A stretch of 53,049 nucleotides of DNA from Candidatus Caldatribacterium sp. (GTDB lineage Bacteria; Atribacterota; Atribacteria; Atribacterales; Caldatribacteriaceae), in assembly GCA_025060675.1 (NCBI GenBank), contig JANXBI010000014.1, positions 1-53,049 of the forward strand. Direction: 5' to 3'. Numbering within the stretch: the first letter of the stretch is position 1; each line of letters begins with the position of its first letter. The notes below the pieces were generated by a model. It ran no database searches. It saw only the letters and a program-made list of their open reading frames with translations, and had not been told where the DNA came from. This document shows positions 1 to 7,547 of this stretch, one piece after another. A program made the translations under genes and the position numbers.

Positions 1-330
1 ATCAGCAGCAGAGACCACAAGGACAGCTCCATCCATCTGGGCAGCACCGGTAATCATGTTCTTCACGTAGTCAGCATGTCCTGGGCAGTCGATGTGGGCA
101 TAGTGGCGTTTCTCCGTTTCGTACTCCACATGGGCAATGGCAATGGTGATTCCTCGTTCCCGCTCTTCAGGAGCCTTGTCAATCTGCTCAAAAGGAGTGT
201 ATTTGGCAAGGTTATGCTTAGAGAGGACTAAGGTGATGGCCGATGTCAGGGTTGTTTTTCCATGGTCCACATGCCCGATGGTTCCAACGTTGATATGGGG
301 TTTTGTCCTTTCAAATTTCTGCTTGGCCAT
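1..330 (-). CDS. tuf: Elongation factor Tu, N-terminal part (runs off the window)
   Basis: This is the first 110 residues of EF-Tu, the GTPase that delivers aminoacyl-tRNA to the ribosome. The protein begins MAKQKFERTKPHINVGTIGH and continues with the P-loop GHVDHGKT, the switch I region with ERERGITI, and the G3 motif DCPGHADYV. The frame is open to the window edge, so only the N-terminal GTPase part is seen. The ATG at 328-330 follows an AAGGAGG-like site (revcomp of cctcct near 338-343). It lies downstream of three tRNA genes on the same strand and is probably transcribed with them. The identification is secure. Confidence 0.97.
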   Translation of the reverse strand, partial: MAKQKFERTKPHINVGTIGHVDHGKTTLTSAITLVLSKHNLAKYTPFEQIDKAPEERERGITIAIAHVEYETEKRHYAHIDCPGHADYVKNMITGAAQMDGAVLVVSAAD

Positions 331-371
331 AAGGTATCCTCCTTGTATCAATCTCTCTCAAAAAAGAAAAG

Positions 372-446
372 TGGAGCCTACGACCGGGATCGAACCGGTG
401 ACCTCACCCTTACCAAGGGTGCGCTCTACCACTGAGCTACGCAGGC
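372..446 (-). tRNA. tRNA-Thr (anticodon GGT)
   Basis: The minus strand folds as a cloverleaf. The acceptor stem is GCCTGCG/CGTAGGC with one G-T wobble. The anticodon stem-loop is CACCC-TTGGTAA-GGGTG with anticodon GGT, which reads ACC. The T-arm contains GGTTCGATCC. CCA is encoded at the 3' end (372-374). It is the last tRNA before tuf, matching the thrT position of the E. coli thrU-tyrU-glyT-thrT-tufB operon. Confidence 0.96.
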
Positions 447-458
447 TTCAATATAGAA

Positions 459-546
459 TGGTGGGGAGGGTAGGATTCGAACCTACGTAGGCTATTCAGC
501 CGACGGATCTACAGTCCGCTCCTTTTGGCCACTCAGGCACCTCCCC
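459..546 (-). tRNA. tRNA-Tyr (anticodon GTA)
   Basis: This 88-nt tRNA on the minus strand has the long variable arm expected of bacterial tRNA-Tyr. The acceptor stem is GGGGAGG/CCTCCCC with discriminator A and an encoded CCA (459-461). The anticodon loop is CTGTAGA, anticodon GTA. The T-loop GTTCGAATC is intact. It sits 12 nt from tRNA-Thr(GGT) and 4 nt from tRNA-Thr(TGT), so one precursor is likely. Confidence 0.96.
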
Positions 547-550
547 ACGC

Positions 551-626
551 TGGAGCCGGTGATCCGACTCGAACGGACGACCTGCTGATTACAAGTCAGC
601 TGCTCTACCAGCTGAGCTACACCGGC
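551..626 (-). tRNA. tRNA-Thr (anticodon TGT)
   Basis: This is the first tRNA of the minus-strand tRNA-tuf unit. The acceptor stem is GCCGGTG/CACCGGC with an encoded CCA at 551-553. The anticodon stem-loop is GCTGA-CTTGTAA-TCAGC with anticodon TGT, reading ACA and ACG. Its 5' end lies 22 nt downstream of the -10 box at 648-653, so it is very near the transcript start. Confidence 0.96.
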
Positions 627-647
627 GCGTGCCTTTGTGCGAGCATT

Positions 648-676
648 AATATACTCAAAGCCTTCAAGAATGTCAA
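648..676 (-). promoter_or_regulatory. Sigma-70-type promoter of the tRNA-tuf operon
   Basis: On the minus strand there is a perfect -35 TTGACA (676-671), a 17-nt spacer and a -10 TATATT (653-648). This is a strong consensus promoter, as expected for stable RNA and EF-Tu. The predicted start is near 641, about 15 nt before tRNA-Thr(TGT). Confidence 0.88.
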
Positions 677-812
677 GGAAAAAGGGGAAATTGTTTTGAA
701 ACACCAACCATATTCGTCTCAAAAACCTCTGGATGCACCCTCTTTTGCCGTGTAAGTGTTTCCGAAAAGGTTGCGGTGCGGCACTCTTCTTCGAAGAGTC
801 CTTCTGAGGACC

Positions 813-842
813 TTGATGAAGGACCCAAATCTGTGGTATATT
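813..842 (+). promoter_or_regulatory. Promoter of the CAT-anticodon tRNA
   Basis: A -35 TTGATG (813-818), an 18-nt spacer and a -10 TATATT (837-842) end 13 nt before the tRNA at 856. It is divergent from the tRNA-tuf promoter. The 627-855 stretch holds these two promoters and nothing else I can recognise. Confidence 0.7.
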
Positions 843-855
843 GTGTGATGCCCGT

Positions 856-930
856 GGGTCCATAGCTCAGCGGTAGAGCAGCCGGCTCATAACCGGTCGG
901 TCCCTGGTTCGAATCCGGGTGGACCCACCA
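856..930 (+). tRNA. tRNA with CAT anticodon (Met, or Ile2 if lysidine-modified)
   Basis: The cloverleaf has acceptor stem GGGTCCA/TGGACCC with discriminator A and an encoded CCA. The anticodon loop is CTCATAA, anticodon CAT. The anticodon stem lacks the three G-C pairs and the acceptor lacks the C1-A72 mismatch typical of initiator tRNA. That leaves elongator tRNA-Met or tRNA-Ile2, which the gene alone does not settle. It may be cotranscribed with the nif3-like gene that begins 22 nt downstream. Confidence 0.93.
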
Positions 931-952
931 TTCTTTTCCTTAGGGAGGCACG

Positions 953-2047
953 ATGGAGCCGCTGCGCAAAGTTATCGCCTTTTTTGAGGATCTTTTCCCT
1001 TCCTCCCTTGCTCTTCCTGAGGACCGCGTTGGATTCCATATCCACGCAAAAAACACTGTAGAGAGAGTTTTGGTTGCTTTAGAACTCAATCCCCAAGTTC
1101 TCTCAAAGGCGTTGGAATGCTCATGCGACCTCTTGTACCTCCACCATCCTCCACTTTGGGAACCTTTGCAAAAACTCTCTTGCGAAGACCCCCTCTTTGT
1201 CATGCTCGAAAAGCTGTACGATCGAGGAACCTCCGTTTTTGTACACCATACGAACCTCGATATTGCTCCCCAGGGTATTGCTGATCAATGGCTCAAGCTC
1301 TTGGGTTTTGAAGGAAACACGAAGCCTCTTCTTACGACAGCTCGTCCGGGGAAATACAAAATTGTCACCTTTGTTCCTCCGACACATCTTGATGTGGTTC
1401 TTGACGCTCTTTTTCAAGAAGGGGCAGGAATTGTAGGGAACTACAGAGATTGTGCTTTTTTTGTCCCAGGGGTTGGAACGTTCCTCCCGGGGGAAGAAGC
1501 ACGACCGTTCATAGGCATTCCAGGACGACGGGAAAGAGTCGAGGAAATCCGAATCGAAGTTGAAGTGCCTTCCACAAAGCTTTCCAGGGCTGTTCAGGCG
1601 CTCGAAGCAACACACCCTTACGAACAGCCGGTTATCGATGTGTACCAGCTTACCTCTATCCCACTAACCTATGGTCTTGGAAGAACTGTGAACCTTCCCA
1701 CTCCTCTCTCGGAGGAGGAGGTGCGAGAAAGAATCGCTCATCTCTCGATTCCCTTCAGTTTCATTTGCACAGAAAAGAACGTGGCTTTTCAAAAGATTGC
1801 GCTTTGCCCTGGGAGTGGAAGAAAGCTTGTACCAAAGGTCATCGAAGAGAGAGCGGACCTCTTCATAACTGGGGATCTCACTCACCATGACATTGAAACG
1901 CTACGTCTTTTTGGAATAGCCTACCTTTGTATTCCTCATGGCTATGGAGAGCGACTGGCACTTCGTGAAATTGCTTCCCTCCTGAGAAGAGAAGCGCAAA
2001 AGAGGTCAATGGCTATCGACATCCTCTTTGAAGAGGGAATCCAATGA
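953..2047 (+). CDS. Nif3-like dinuclear metal centre protein (YqfO/DUF34 family)
   Basis: The 364-residue protein matches the long form of the Nif3/YbgI/YqfO family, which has a central insert domain (about residues 125-230). Family members form toroidal hexamers with two metal ions per subunit; the substrate is not firmly known. The metal-binding HHPP motif is near residue 64. The C-terminal half has the family's ITGDLTHHD and a late H-G segment (IPHGYGER). The ATG follows GGGAGG with 5-nt spacing. The stop overlaps the next start (ATGA at 2044-2047), so translation is probably coupled to the zinc-ribbon gene. This pairing recurs in many bacteria. Confidence 0.9.
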   Translation: MEPLRKVIAFFEDLFPSSLALPEDRVGFHIHAKNTVERVLVALELNPQVLSKALECSCDLLYLHHPPLWEPLQKLSCEDPLFVMLEKLYDRGTSVFVHHTNLDIAPQGIADQWLKLLGFEGNTKPLLTTARPGKYKIVTFVPPTHLDVVLDALFQEGAGIVGNYRDCAFFVPGVGTFLPGEEARPFIGIPGRRERVEEIRIEVEVPSTKLSRAVQALEATHPYEQPVIDVYQLTSIPLTYGLGRTVNLPTPLSEEEVRERIAHLSIPFSFICTEKNVAFQKIALCPGSGRKLVPKVIEERADLFITGDLTHHDIETLRLFGIAYLCIPHGYGERLALREIASLLRREAQKRSMAIDILFEEGIQ

Positions 2048-2742
2048 GTGGCATTCTCGAGAACCTACAAAAGGTACAGGTTATAGACGATCGAAAAGAT
2101 GCGCTTCAACAAAGAATCCTGAAAAGGAGCAGAGAGAAAGACGCGCTCTGTGAGGAAAAACAGCGTTTGGAAAGGGAATTCCAGGATCTCAAGCAAGCTC
2201 TTGAAAAGGCTCGCCTTGCCCTTGCCAGGAAAGAACTTGACCTGAAAGAAGCGGAGGAAAAGTGGACAGCAACAAGAAACAAACTCTATAGCGGAGAAAT
2301 CACCTCCTCCAAAGAGCTTGCCCAGTGGGAGAAAAGCATGAAAAAACTCGAAGAGATTAAAAGCCAACTGGAGGACGAAATCCTCACCGAGATGGAAAAT
2401 GTAGAAAACCTCCAGAGCGAGCTCCAGAGGAAAGGACACGAAGTTGCGGAGAAAGGAGCACTTCTCGCCCAGCAAATAGCAGCAAAAGAGGACGAAATTG
2501 CTAACCTTGAGAAAGAACTTGCTACTTTAGAGAGAGAATGGCAGGAAATAGCACATTCCATTCCTCCCGAAACTCTTGCATACTACGTAGAACTCCGGAA
2601 GAAGTTCCGAGACGCCGTAGTACCCCTCGTGGGTGAGATCTGTCAAGGATGCCATCTTTCCGTCCCCACGATCGTAGCCAAAGCGGTCCGCAAAAAGGAA
2701 GGTCTTGTGAGGTGCCCTAATTGTGGGCGATTTCTCTATTGA
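2044..2742 (+). CDS. Coiled-coil protein with C-terminal C4 zinc ribbon
   Basis: In this 232-residue protein, residues 1-170 are almost all heptad-rich, with Glu, Lys and Leu runs and no glycine-rich core. This predicts a long antiparallel coiled coil. The C-terminus carries a zinc ribbon with the cysteine pairs CQGC and CPNC. Families of this build (DUF164/zf-RING_7) are widespread beside nif3-like genes and have been linked to nucleic-acid or secretion functions in single species; the general role is unknown. It overlaps nif3 by 4 nt and the RNase HI gene by 20 nt. Confidence 0.85.
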   Translation: MSGILENLQKVQVIDDRKDALQQRILKRSREKDALCEEKQRLEREFQDLKQALEKARLALARKELDLKEAEEKWTATRNKLYSGEITSSKELAQWEKSMKKLEEIKSQLEDEILTEMENVENLQSELQRKGHEVAEKGALLAQQIAAKEDEIANLEKELATLEREWQEIAHSIPPETLAYYVELRKKFRDAVVPLVGEICQGCHLSVPTIVAKAVRKKEGLVRCPNCGRFLY

Positions 2743-3157
2743 GCGTTTCCGAGAATGTTTCGTTTTCATCGACGGTGCTTCGAAAGGGAACCCAGGAGAA
2801 AGCGCTGTAGCCTTTGTCGTCTGTGATCCAGAAGGAAACATCCTTTTTGAGATGGCTTCTCGAATCGGTATTGCGACGAACAACGAGGCGGAATACTGGG
2901 CGTTGATTTTCGCTCTGGACTTTTTGAAGCAATGGAAGGTTGAGCGACTCACGATCCTCTCAGACAGCGAATTGGTTGTTCGTCAGATGAGGGGAACTTA
3001 TAAAGTGCGAGCAGGAAGGCTTTTGCCTTTACATTCCCTCGCTAAAGAGCGCATGCAAGAGTTTCCGGCCTGTACCCTTGTCCATGTTCCCCGAGAGAAA
3101 AACGTGAGAGCTGATTCTCTTGCCTCAGAAATACTCACTTCCCGAATTAAGTTATAA
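2723..3157 (+). CDS. rnhA: Ribonuclease HI-type protein
   Basis: This 144-residue RNase H fold protein would cut the RNA strand of RNA-DNA hybrids. The catalytic acids are visible in order: D in FIDGASKGNPG, E in NNEAEYWAL, D in LSDSELVVRQM and D in VRADSLASE. This matches the compact, halophile/archaeal-like RNase HI subgroup that has no basic protrusion. I place the start at GTG 2723, which overlaps the preceding gene and is preceded by GAGGTG (2709-2714). Its TAA stop lies inside the -10 box of rnpB. Confidence 0.87.
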   Translation: MGDFSIERFRECFVFIDGASKGNPGESAVAFVVCDPEGNILFEMASRIGIATNNEAEYWALIFALDFLKQWKVERLTILSDSELVVRQMRGTYKVRAGRLLPLHSLAKERMQEFPACTLVHVPREKNVRADSLASEILTSRIKL

Positions 3158-3158
3158 T
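3153..3158 (+). promoter_or_regulatory. -10 element of the rnpB promoter
   Basis: A perfect TATAAT at 3153-3158 ends 5 nt before the RNase P RNA stem P1. No good -35 is seen at 16-18 nt upstream. The box contains the TAA stop of the RNase HI gene. Confidence 0.6.
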
Positions 3159-3162
3159 TCTT

Positions 3163-3522
3163 GGAGGAGGGTAGGTCGGGCAACCGCGGAGGGTTACTAA
3201 ACCCTCTGAGGAAAGTCCGAGCTCCACAGAGCAGGGTACTGGGTAACACCCAGTGGGGGTAACCCCAGGAAAGTGCCACAGAAAATAGACCGCCCCGGAA
3301 GGGGTAAGGGTGAAAAGGTGAGGTAAGAGCTCACCGGACGTCGGGTGACCGACGTGCCTGGCAAACCCTACCCGGAGCAAGGCTAAATAGGAAGGGATGA
3401 GGTGGCTCGCTGACCTTCGGGTTAGCCGCTTGAGGGGTGGGGTAACCCACCCCCCAGACAGATGGTTGCCGCTTCCCAGTGCATGGGAAGTACAGAACTC
3501 GGCTTATAGACCTGCCCTCCTC
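3163..3522 (+). ncRNA. rnpB: RNase P RNA (catalytic subunit of tRNA 5' processing)
   Basis: All universal landmarks are present. P1 pairs GAGGAGGGTAGGTC (3164-3177) with GACCTGCCCTCCTC at the 3' end (3509-3522). The conserved GAGGAAAGTCCGAGCTCC lies in the 5' part, ACAGAAAATAGACCGCC in the middle, and ACAGAACTCGGCTTATAGACC near the 3' end. GGTAAGGGTGAAAAGGTG and the P12-like hairpin are also present. The length (about 360 nt) and layout fit type A bacterial RNase P RNA. No protein should be called in this stretch. The 3' end overlaps the convergent permease stop by 2 nt. Confidence 0.96.
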
Positions 3523-4480
3523 ATGCCACTCTTCGCCGCAGAACTGAATGTATGGTAATGGAAATGACAATGATGAGGCCATAGACAAGTTGCGTCCAAA
3601 ATCCAGAAAGCCCCATGGCGATAATGCCAGCTTCGAGTATGCCAATGATGATCGCTCCAATGAATGTTCCAAAAATCGTCCCTACACCGCCCTCAACCGG
3701 TGTTCCTCCAAGGAACACTGCGGCTATCGTCTTTAGGAGATACCCCTGACCTAAGGTGGGCCAAAAGTAAAGTACCTCAAGGCTTGCCAAAACTCCAGCG
3801 AAAGCCGCAAATCCCCCCATTTGGGTGAAAACGATTATCTTGACCCGGTCCACGTTGATACCCATCACCCGAGCACTCGCCTCGTTGTCCCCAGTGTAGT
3901 AGATATGGGCTCCGAACCGATGACGATTAAGAACCAGCCATAGGAAAAAGGCGATGACAATCGCCCAGAACATTTGCACCGGTACTTTCCCAAAAACCCT
4001 CCCCACGAGAAGATAATAGAGGGGGCTTTCTTTCGTAGGTACCAAGGTTCTTCCAAGACCCTGACAAAGAACCTGGGTCAGACCTGCCCAGAAAAACTGC
4101 GTTCCGATGGTCACCACAAGGGAAGGGAGACGGAACCTCACAATCAAAAAGCCATTCAAGTAACCCCCGATTAAGCCAACCAAAATGCAGACAAGGAGAG
4201 CAATGGCCACACTCCCCGTGGCGTGGAAAACTTGGGTAAAAACGTACCCACAAAACCCCATGATAGAGGGAAAGGAGAGATCCATCTCTCCACAGATCAC
4301 AACGAGGGTAAGCGACAAAGCCATGATCATAGAGAAGGGTATGGTGGACATGAAGGCGGCGTAGATATCTCCTGAGAGAAACGTCTTGGGACTACTTACC
4401 ATAAAAAGGAGAAGGAGAACAAAAAGGACAAAAAGAATACTGACCTGAGTCCGGTTTTCTGCGAGCCATCTGTTCCGCAT
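3521..4480 (-). CDS. Ribose-type sugar ABC transporter permease
   Basis: The 319-residue, very hydrophobic protein has 8 to 10 predicted membrane helices. It contains the family signature of RbsC/XylH-like permeases, seen in LTLVVICGEMDLS (early) and GGTPVEGGVGTIFGT (late). It forms the membrane pore of the importer encoded by the two genes upstream. ATG at 4480 follows GGAGGGAAAA. A terminator-like hairpin (4502-4529) separates it from the ATPase gene, so the permease should be made at lower levels than the binding protein. The substrate cannot be read from sequence; the neighbouring mutarotase points to a sugar. Confidence 0.92.
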   Translation of the reverse strand: MRNRWLAENRTQVSILFVLFVLLLLFMVSSPKTFLSGDIYAAFMSTIPFSMIMALSLTLVVICGEMDLSFPSIMGFCGYVFTQVFHATGSVAIALLVCILVGLIGGYLNGFLIVRFRLPSLVVTIGTQFFWAGLTQVLCQGLGRTLVPTKESPLYYLLVGRVFGKVPVQMFWAIVIAFFLWLVLNRHRFGAHIYYTGDNEASARVMGINVDRVKIIVFTQMGGFAAFAGVLASLEVLYFWPTLGQGYLLKTIAAVFLGGTPVEGGVGTIFGTFIGAIIIGILEAGIIAMGLSGFWTQLVYGLIIVISITIHSVLRRRVA

Positions 4481-4501
4481 TTTTCCTCCCTCCAGATTAA
4501 C

Positions 4502-4529
4502 AAAAAAGACCCCGGCTGCAAAGCCGGGG
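4502..4529 (-). terminator. Intra-operon terminator-like hairpin
   Basis: CCCCGGCT (4510-4517) and AGCCGGGG (4522-4529) form an 8-bp G+C stem with a 4-nt loop. Read on the minus strand it is followed by TCTTTTTT, a typical intrinsic terminator. It lies between the ATPase stop and the permease start, so partial termination within the operon is likely. Confidence 0.8.
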
Positions 4530-4534
4530 ACTTT

Positions 4535-5365
4535 TCAGGGCATAAGCGACTCAAGACCGTGGGGACCCTTTGGTGCCCCTTCAGAGGCAACTTCTTCTCC
4601 GTTGAGACGACCAGTACGAGCAACAAGGTAGAGTTTTTCAACAAGTTTCTCCAGAGGAATAGCAGCTTTCATGAATTCTCCCACAACTCTCCCTCGGTCG
4701 AGAATAACGATGCGATCAGCGACCGGATACACGTGGTAAATGTTGTGAGTGATGAAAATGGCGGATTTGCCTTTCTTCTTAATTTCTTCAACAAAGCTCA
4801 AGACCTTCTGAGTCTCTGAGAGTGAAAGACCTGTAGTTGGTTCGTCGAGGATAATGAGATCCGCCTGAAAATGCAAGGCCCTCGCAATCGCCACGCCCTG
4901 TTTTTCTCCCCCGGACATGGTCCCCACGACAGCGTCCACACTAAGCGCTGAAGAGGTAAAACCCATGTACTCCCGGATAATCCGTTCCGCTTCTTCACGC
5001 TGTTTCCTTATGTCCAGAAAGCCCCATCGGTTTGTAATCTCCCGGCCCATGAAGATGTTCCGCCAGAGAGAGTGCTGTTCTGAAAGCGCTCGTTCTTGGA
5101 AGACTGTTTCAATACCTAGCTCCCGCGCCTTAGAAACAGAGTAGTTGACAAGCTTTTGTCCTTTCCAGTATATTTCCCCAGAATCAGGTTGGTGCACCCC
5201 CGTGAGGATTTTAATCAACGTCGATTTTCCTGCGCCGTTATCACCAAGAAGCCCAACGATTTCGTTATACCCTACCTCAAAGTTTACCCCTCGGAGGACC
5301 TCAACATGTCCGAAGGATTTTCGAATATTCACCATTTTGACAAGGACCTCAGAAGGCTCAGCCAT
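4535..5365 (-). CDS. Sugar ABC transporter ATP-binding protein (single-domain)
   Basis: This 276-residue ATPase has Walker A GDNGAGKST (about residue 42), a Q-loop (VFQERALSE), the signature MSGGEKQ, Walker B LIILDEPT and the H-switch FITHN. Most ribose-type importers use a fused two-domain RbsA of about 500 residues. This one has a single nucleotide-binding domain with a 30-residue tail, like FrcA of the fructose/ribose/xylose importers, so it would act as a homodimer. It starts 1 nt after the binding-protein stop. ATG 5365 is the natural start, just before the conserved VKMVNIRKSFG. Confidence 0.92.
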   Translation of the reverse strand: MAEPSEVLVKMVNIRKSFGHVEVLRGVNFEVGYNEIVGLLGDNGAGKSTLIKILTGVHQPDSGEIYWKGQKLVNYSVSKARELGIETVFQERALSEQHSLWRNIFMGREITNRWGFLDIRKQREEAERIIREYMGFTSSALSVDAVVGTMSGGEKQGVAIARALHFQADLIILDEPTTGLSLSETQKVLSFVEEIKKKGKSAIFITHNIYHVYPVADRIVILDRGRVVGEFMKAAIPLEKLVEKLYLVARTGRLNGEEVASEGAPKGPHGLESLMP

Positions 5366-5366
5366 A

Positions 5367-6368
5367 CTATCTTATCCCCTGTTCAACGAGTGGAGCAATT
5401 TCCTCGACATTGCTCTTGTCCACAAGACCAGAACCAGTATCGATATGGAGTCCTGCAAACTTATACTTAATGCTCAGGCAAAGCTGCACAATGGGAAGAA
5501 ATCCTTGGAGGAACTGCTGTTGGTCGTGAATGAGGTCAACATACCCTTTACGCATCGCCTCAAGCGTAGCTGGAGAAAGGTCAAACCCTGCACCGTACAT
5601 ATCGTCCGGACCTTTTCCTGCAGCTTTAAAGTACGTCTCCATAGTAGCAGTTAGTCCACCATGGTCAGTCACAACGAGCTTCACGTCAGGGTGCGAGGAC
5701 ACATAACCGGCGAACACCGGAGCACCCAAAGGAGCATCAGCATTCACCTCAGGAGAGATTTCAAGGTAATCTACGACGAGCCCTGCTTCCTTAAGAGCAT
5801 CAATAACACCTTTTGTTCGAAGACCCCGAGTTGGCTGAGAGAGTAAACCCCAAACCATCGCCCGATCCCCAGATTTCAGGTCAAATCGCTCAAGGCAACC
5901 CTTCCCAAGGAGGCGACCAGATTCGTAGAGTTCCTGCCCAACATAGCCAAATCCTCGCGACCTGTACTTTTCTTCTGCCTTGGGAAGAGTGGTATTTTGA
6001 GAGGTCACGATAATCCCTTGAGCGAAAGCCTCATCGATGAGCGGGAGCAACGCATCGTCTCCTGGATGACCCATAACGGCGATTCCATCGGGCTTTGCAG
6101 CAACCGCTTCTTTGAACTGACGGACCATTGTTTCCGGATCCCAGTTTGACCAGACATACTCCACCTTGCAGCCCATAAGCTTCTCAGCCAATTGGGCACC
6201 TCGATACACCACACTGGCAAATGGACACCCTGGAGGCCCACCACAGAAAAAGCGAATCGTGATGTCCTTAAAAGGACTTTCCTCCTGAGCAAAAGCCGCG
6301 GAGGCAAAGAGGATACCCACCACACAGAGCAGTGCAAACCCTACCACCCCAAGACGATTCCGCTTCAT
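5367..6368 (-). CDS. Sugar ABC transporter substrate-binding protein
   Basis: This is a 333-residue periplasmic-binding protein of the type I sugar family (RbsB-like). Residues 1-27 are a signal peptide with a KRNR start, a hydrophobic core and cleavage at AFA-QE. No lipobox cysteine is visible, so it is likely a soluble secreted protein. The mature part has alternating Rossmann-like segments, such as DGIAVMGHPGDDALLPLIDEA and VKLVVTDHGG. It is the first gene of the importer operon. ATG 6368 is preceded by GGGGGGAAG. An 86-nt gap separates it from the UroD-like gene upstream. Confidence 0.92.
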   Translation of the reverse strand: MKRNRLGVVGFALLCVVGILFASAAFAQEESPFKDITIRFFCGGPPGCPFASVVYRGAQLAEKLMGCKVEYVWSNWDPETMVRQFKEAVAAKPDGIAVMGHPGDDALLPLIDEAFAQGIIVTSQNTTLPKAEEKYRSRGFGYVGQELYESGRLLGKGCLERFDLKSGDRAMVWGLLSQPTRGLRTKGVIDALKEAGLVVDYLEISPEVNADAPLGAPVFAGYVSSHPDVKLVVTDHGGLTATMETYFKAAGKGPDDMYGAGFDLSPATLEAMRKGYVDLIHDQQQFLQGFLPIVQLCLSIKYKFAGLHIDTGSGLVDKSNVEEIAPLVEQGIR

Positions 6369-6455
6369 GCAACTTCCCCCCTTTCAGAGTTTTTGCGGAA
6401 TCTCCAGTCCTTAAAGCATCTCAAGCCTTTTGAACCTTCTCTCTTTCCCACCCCC

Positions 6456-7547
6456 CTATACACAGACAGGATACCTTCCATATGTTTTCGCCGTTTCAAG
6501 AAAGGCGAAGAAGTTCTCAAGAGGAGTATCAAGTTGCACGTGGTGCGTTGGAGCAATGATAAACCCCCCTCCTGGGGCCATAGCCCGAAGACGTTCTTTG
6601 ACTTCGCGCCGCACCATTTCTGGGGTTCCAAAAGGAAGCGTCTCCTGCTCATCGATCGTCCCCCAAAACGAAAGCTTGGTACCGTAACGTTTCTTCAGGG
6701 CCGCAGGATCCATAGCTTTCGGCTGCACAGGGTTGAGCACGTCGATGCCAATTTCGACAAGGTCATCAAGAATAGGCTCAATGTTGCCATCACTATGATA
6801 TGCAATGAATATATGAGGATTGAGGCGCCTGAGTTCGGAACAGAACGCAGCCATCCGAGGCCGCAGATACTTACGCCAGAGGTAGGGAGACATAAGCATT
6901 CCTCGTTGTGTTCCCACATCGTCTCCAAGCCATATGCCATCAACGCCCATTGCAACAAGACGTTTCGCCGCTTCAAGGTGGAAACGAAAAGGAATGTCCA
7001 AGAGAATATGTGCCTTTTCCTCATCGGTTACCATATCAACAAGGAGCCGATCAAGGCCTCGGAGGTACCAGGCACCCTCAAAAATCGTGCACACCGTAAC
7101 CCCTAAAATGAAGTACTCTTTACCATAACGTTCTATGACTTCCCGAAGTGGTGCATAGCGTTCTTCCAGGTGAGGATCGGGAGGTACGTAGGTAGCAATT
7201 CGCTCGTCTTCAGCCAAAGGATGCTCAGCAATCTCAGTATATCTTCCCTTCCCAAAGGGCGTTTCATATTCCACCTGTTTCCAAGTTATACCCCACTCAC
7301 AAGTATAGGTATCCTCTGAAGAAGCATAGTAAGAATTGGCAATGCCCACAGAATACTGAATAATATCAAGGCCGAGAACCTCCTCAAGGTCATGGACAGT
7401 GCCCCCATGGGGATTAGCAATCTCTCCGGGTAAACCAAGGTGCTTACGGAGACGCATAGCAAACTCAGGAGTAAAACTCGCCGTTACAGGCACACGATCA
7501 GGTTCTTCATGGGAGAGTGCTGTAATGACCCTTTCTTTTGAGGTCAC
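6456..7547 (-). CDS. UroD-fold protein (uroporphyrinogen decarboxylase/methyltransferase superfamily), function unknown
   Basis: This 363-residue protein begins TSKERVITALSHEEPDRVPV after the start, the classic N-terminus of UroD-superfamily proteins found outside haem synthesis. The barrel motif near residue 265 reads YHSDGNI. The cobalamin-methyltransferase branch (MtaA, CmuA) has a zinc-binding HxC at this place, so this protein lacks that site. I choose GTG 7547 rather than an ATG 54 nt upstream because GGAGGGGG precedes it at good spacing and GTGA overlaps the LacI stop. It lies between a LacI gene and a sugar importer, so a role in sugar metabolism is inferred, not shown. Confidence 0.82.
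   Translation of the reverse strand: MTSKERVITALSHEEPDRVPVTASFTPEFAMRLRKHLGLPGEIANPHGGTVHDLEEVLGLDIIQYSVGIANSYYASSEDTYTCEWGITWKQVEYETPFGKGRYTEIAEHPLAEDERIATYVPPDPHLEERYAPLREVIERYGKEYFILGVTVCTIFEGAWYLRGLDRLLVDMVTDEEKAHILLDIPFRFHLEAAKRLVAMGVDGIWLGDDVGTQRGMLMSPYLWRKYLRPRMAAFCSELRRLNPHIFIAYHSDGNIEPILDDLVEIGIDVLNPVQPKAMDPAALKKRYGTKLSFWGTIDEQETLPFGTPEMVRREVKERLRAMAPGGGFIIAPTHHVQLDTPLENFFAFLETAKTYGRYPVCV

Noticed and set aside
492..863. Open frame of 123 codons on the minus strand
   Set aside because: It runs through tRNA-Thr and tRNA-Tyr sequence and their promoter, so it is not a gene.
3147..3520. Open frames on the minus strand across 3147-3380 and 3331-3672
   Set aside because: They lie over RNase P RNA and the end of the permease; codon content is arbitrary and the RNA landmarks explain the conservation.
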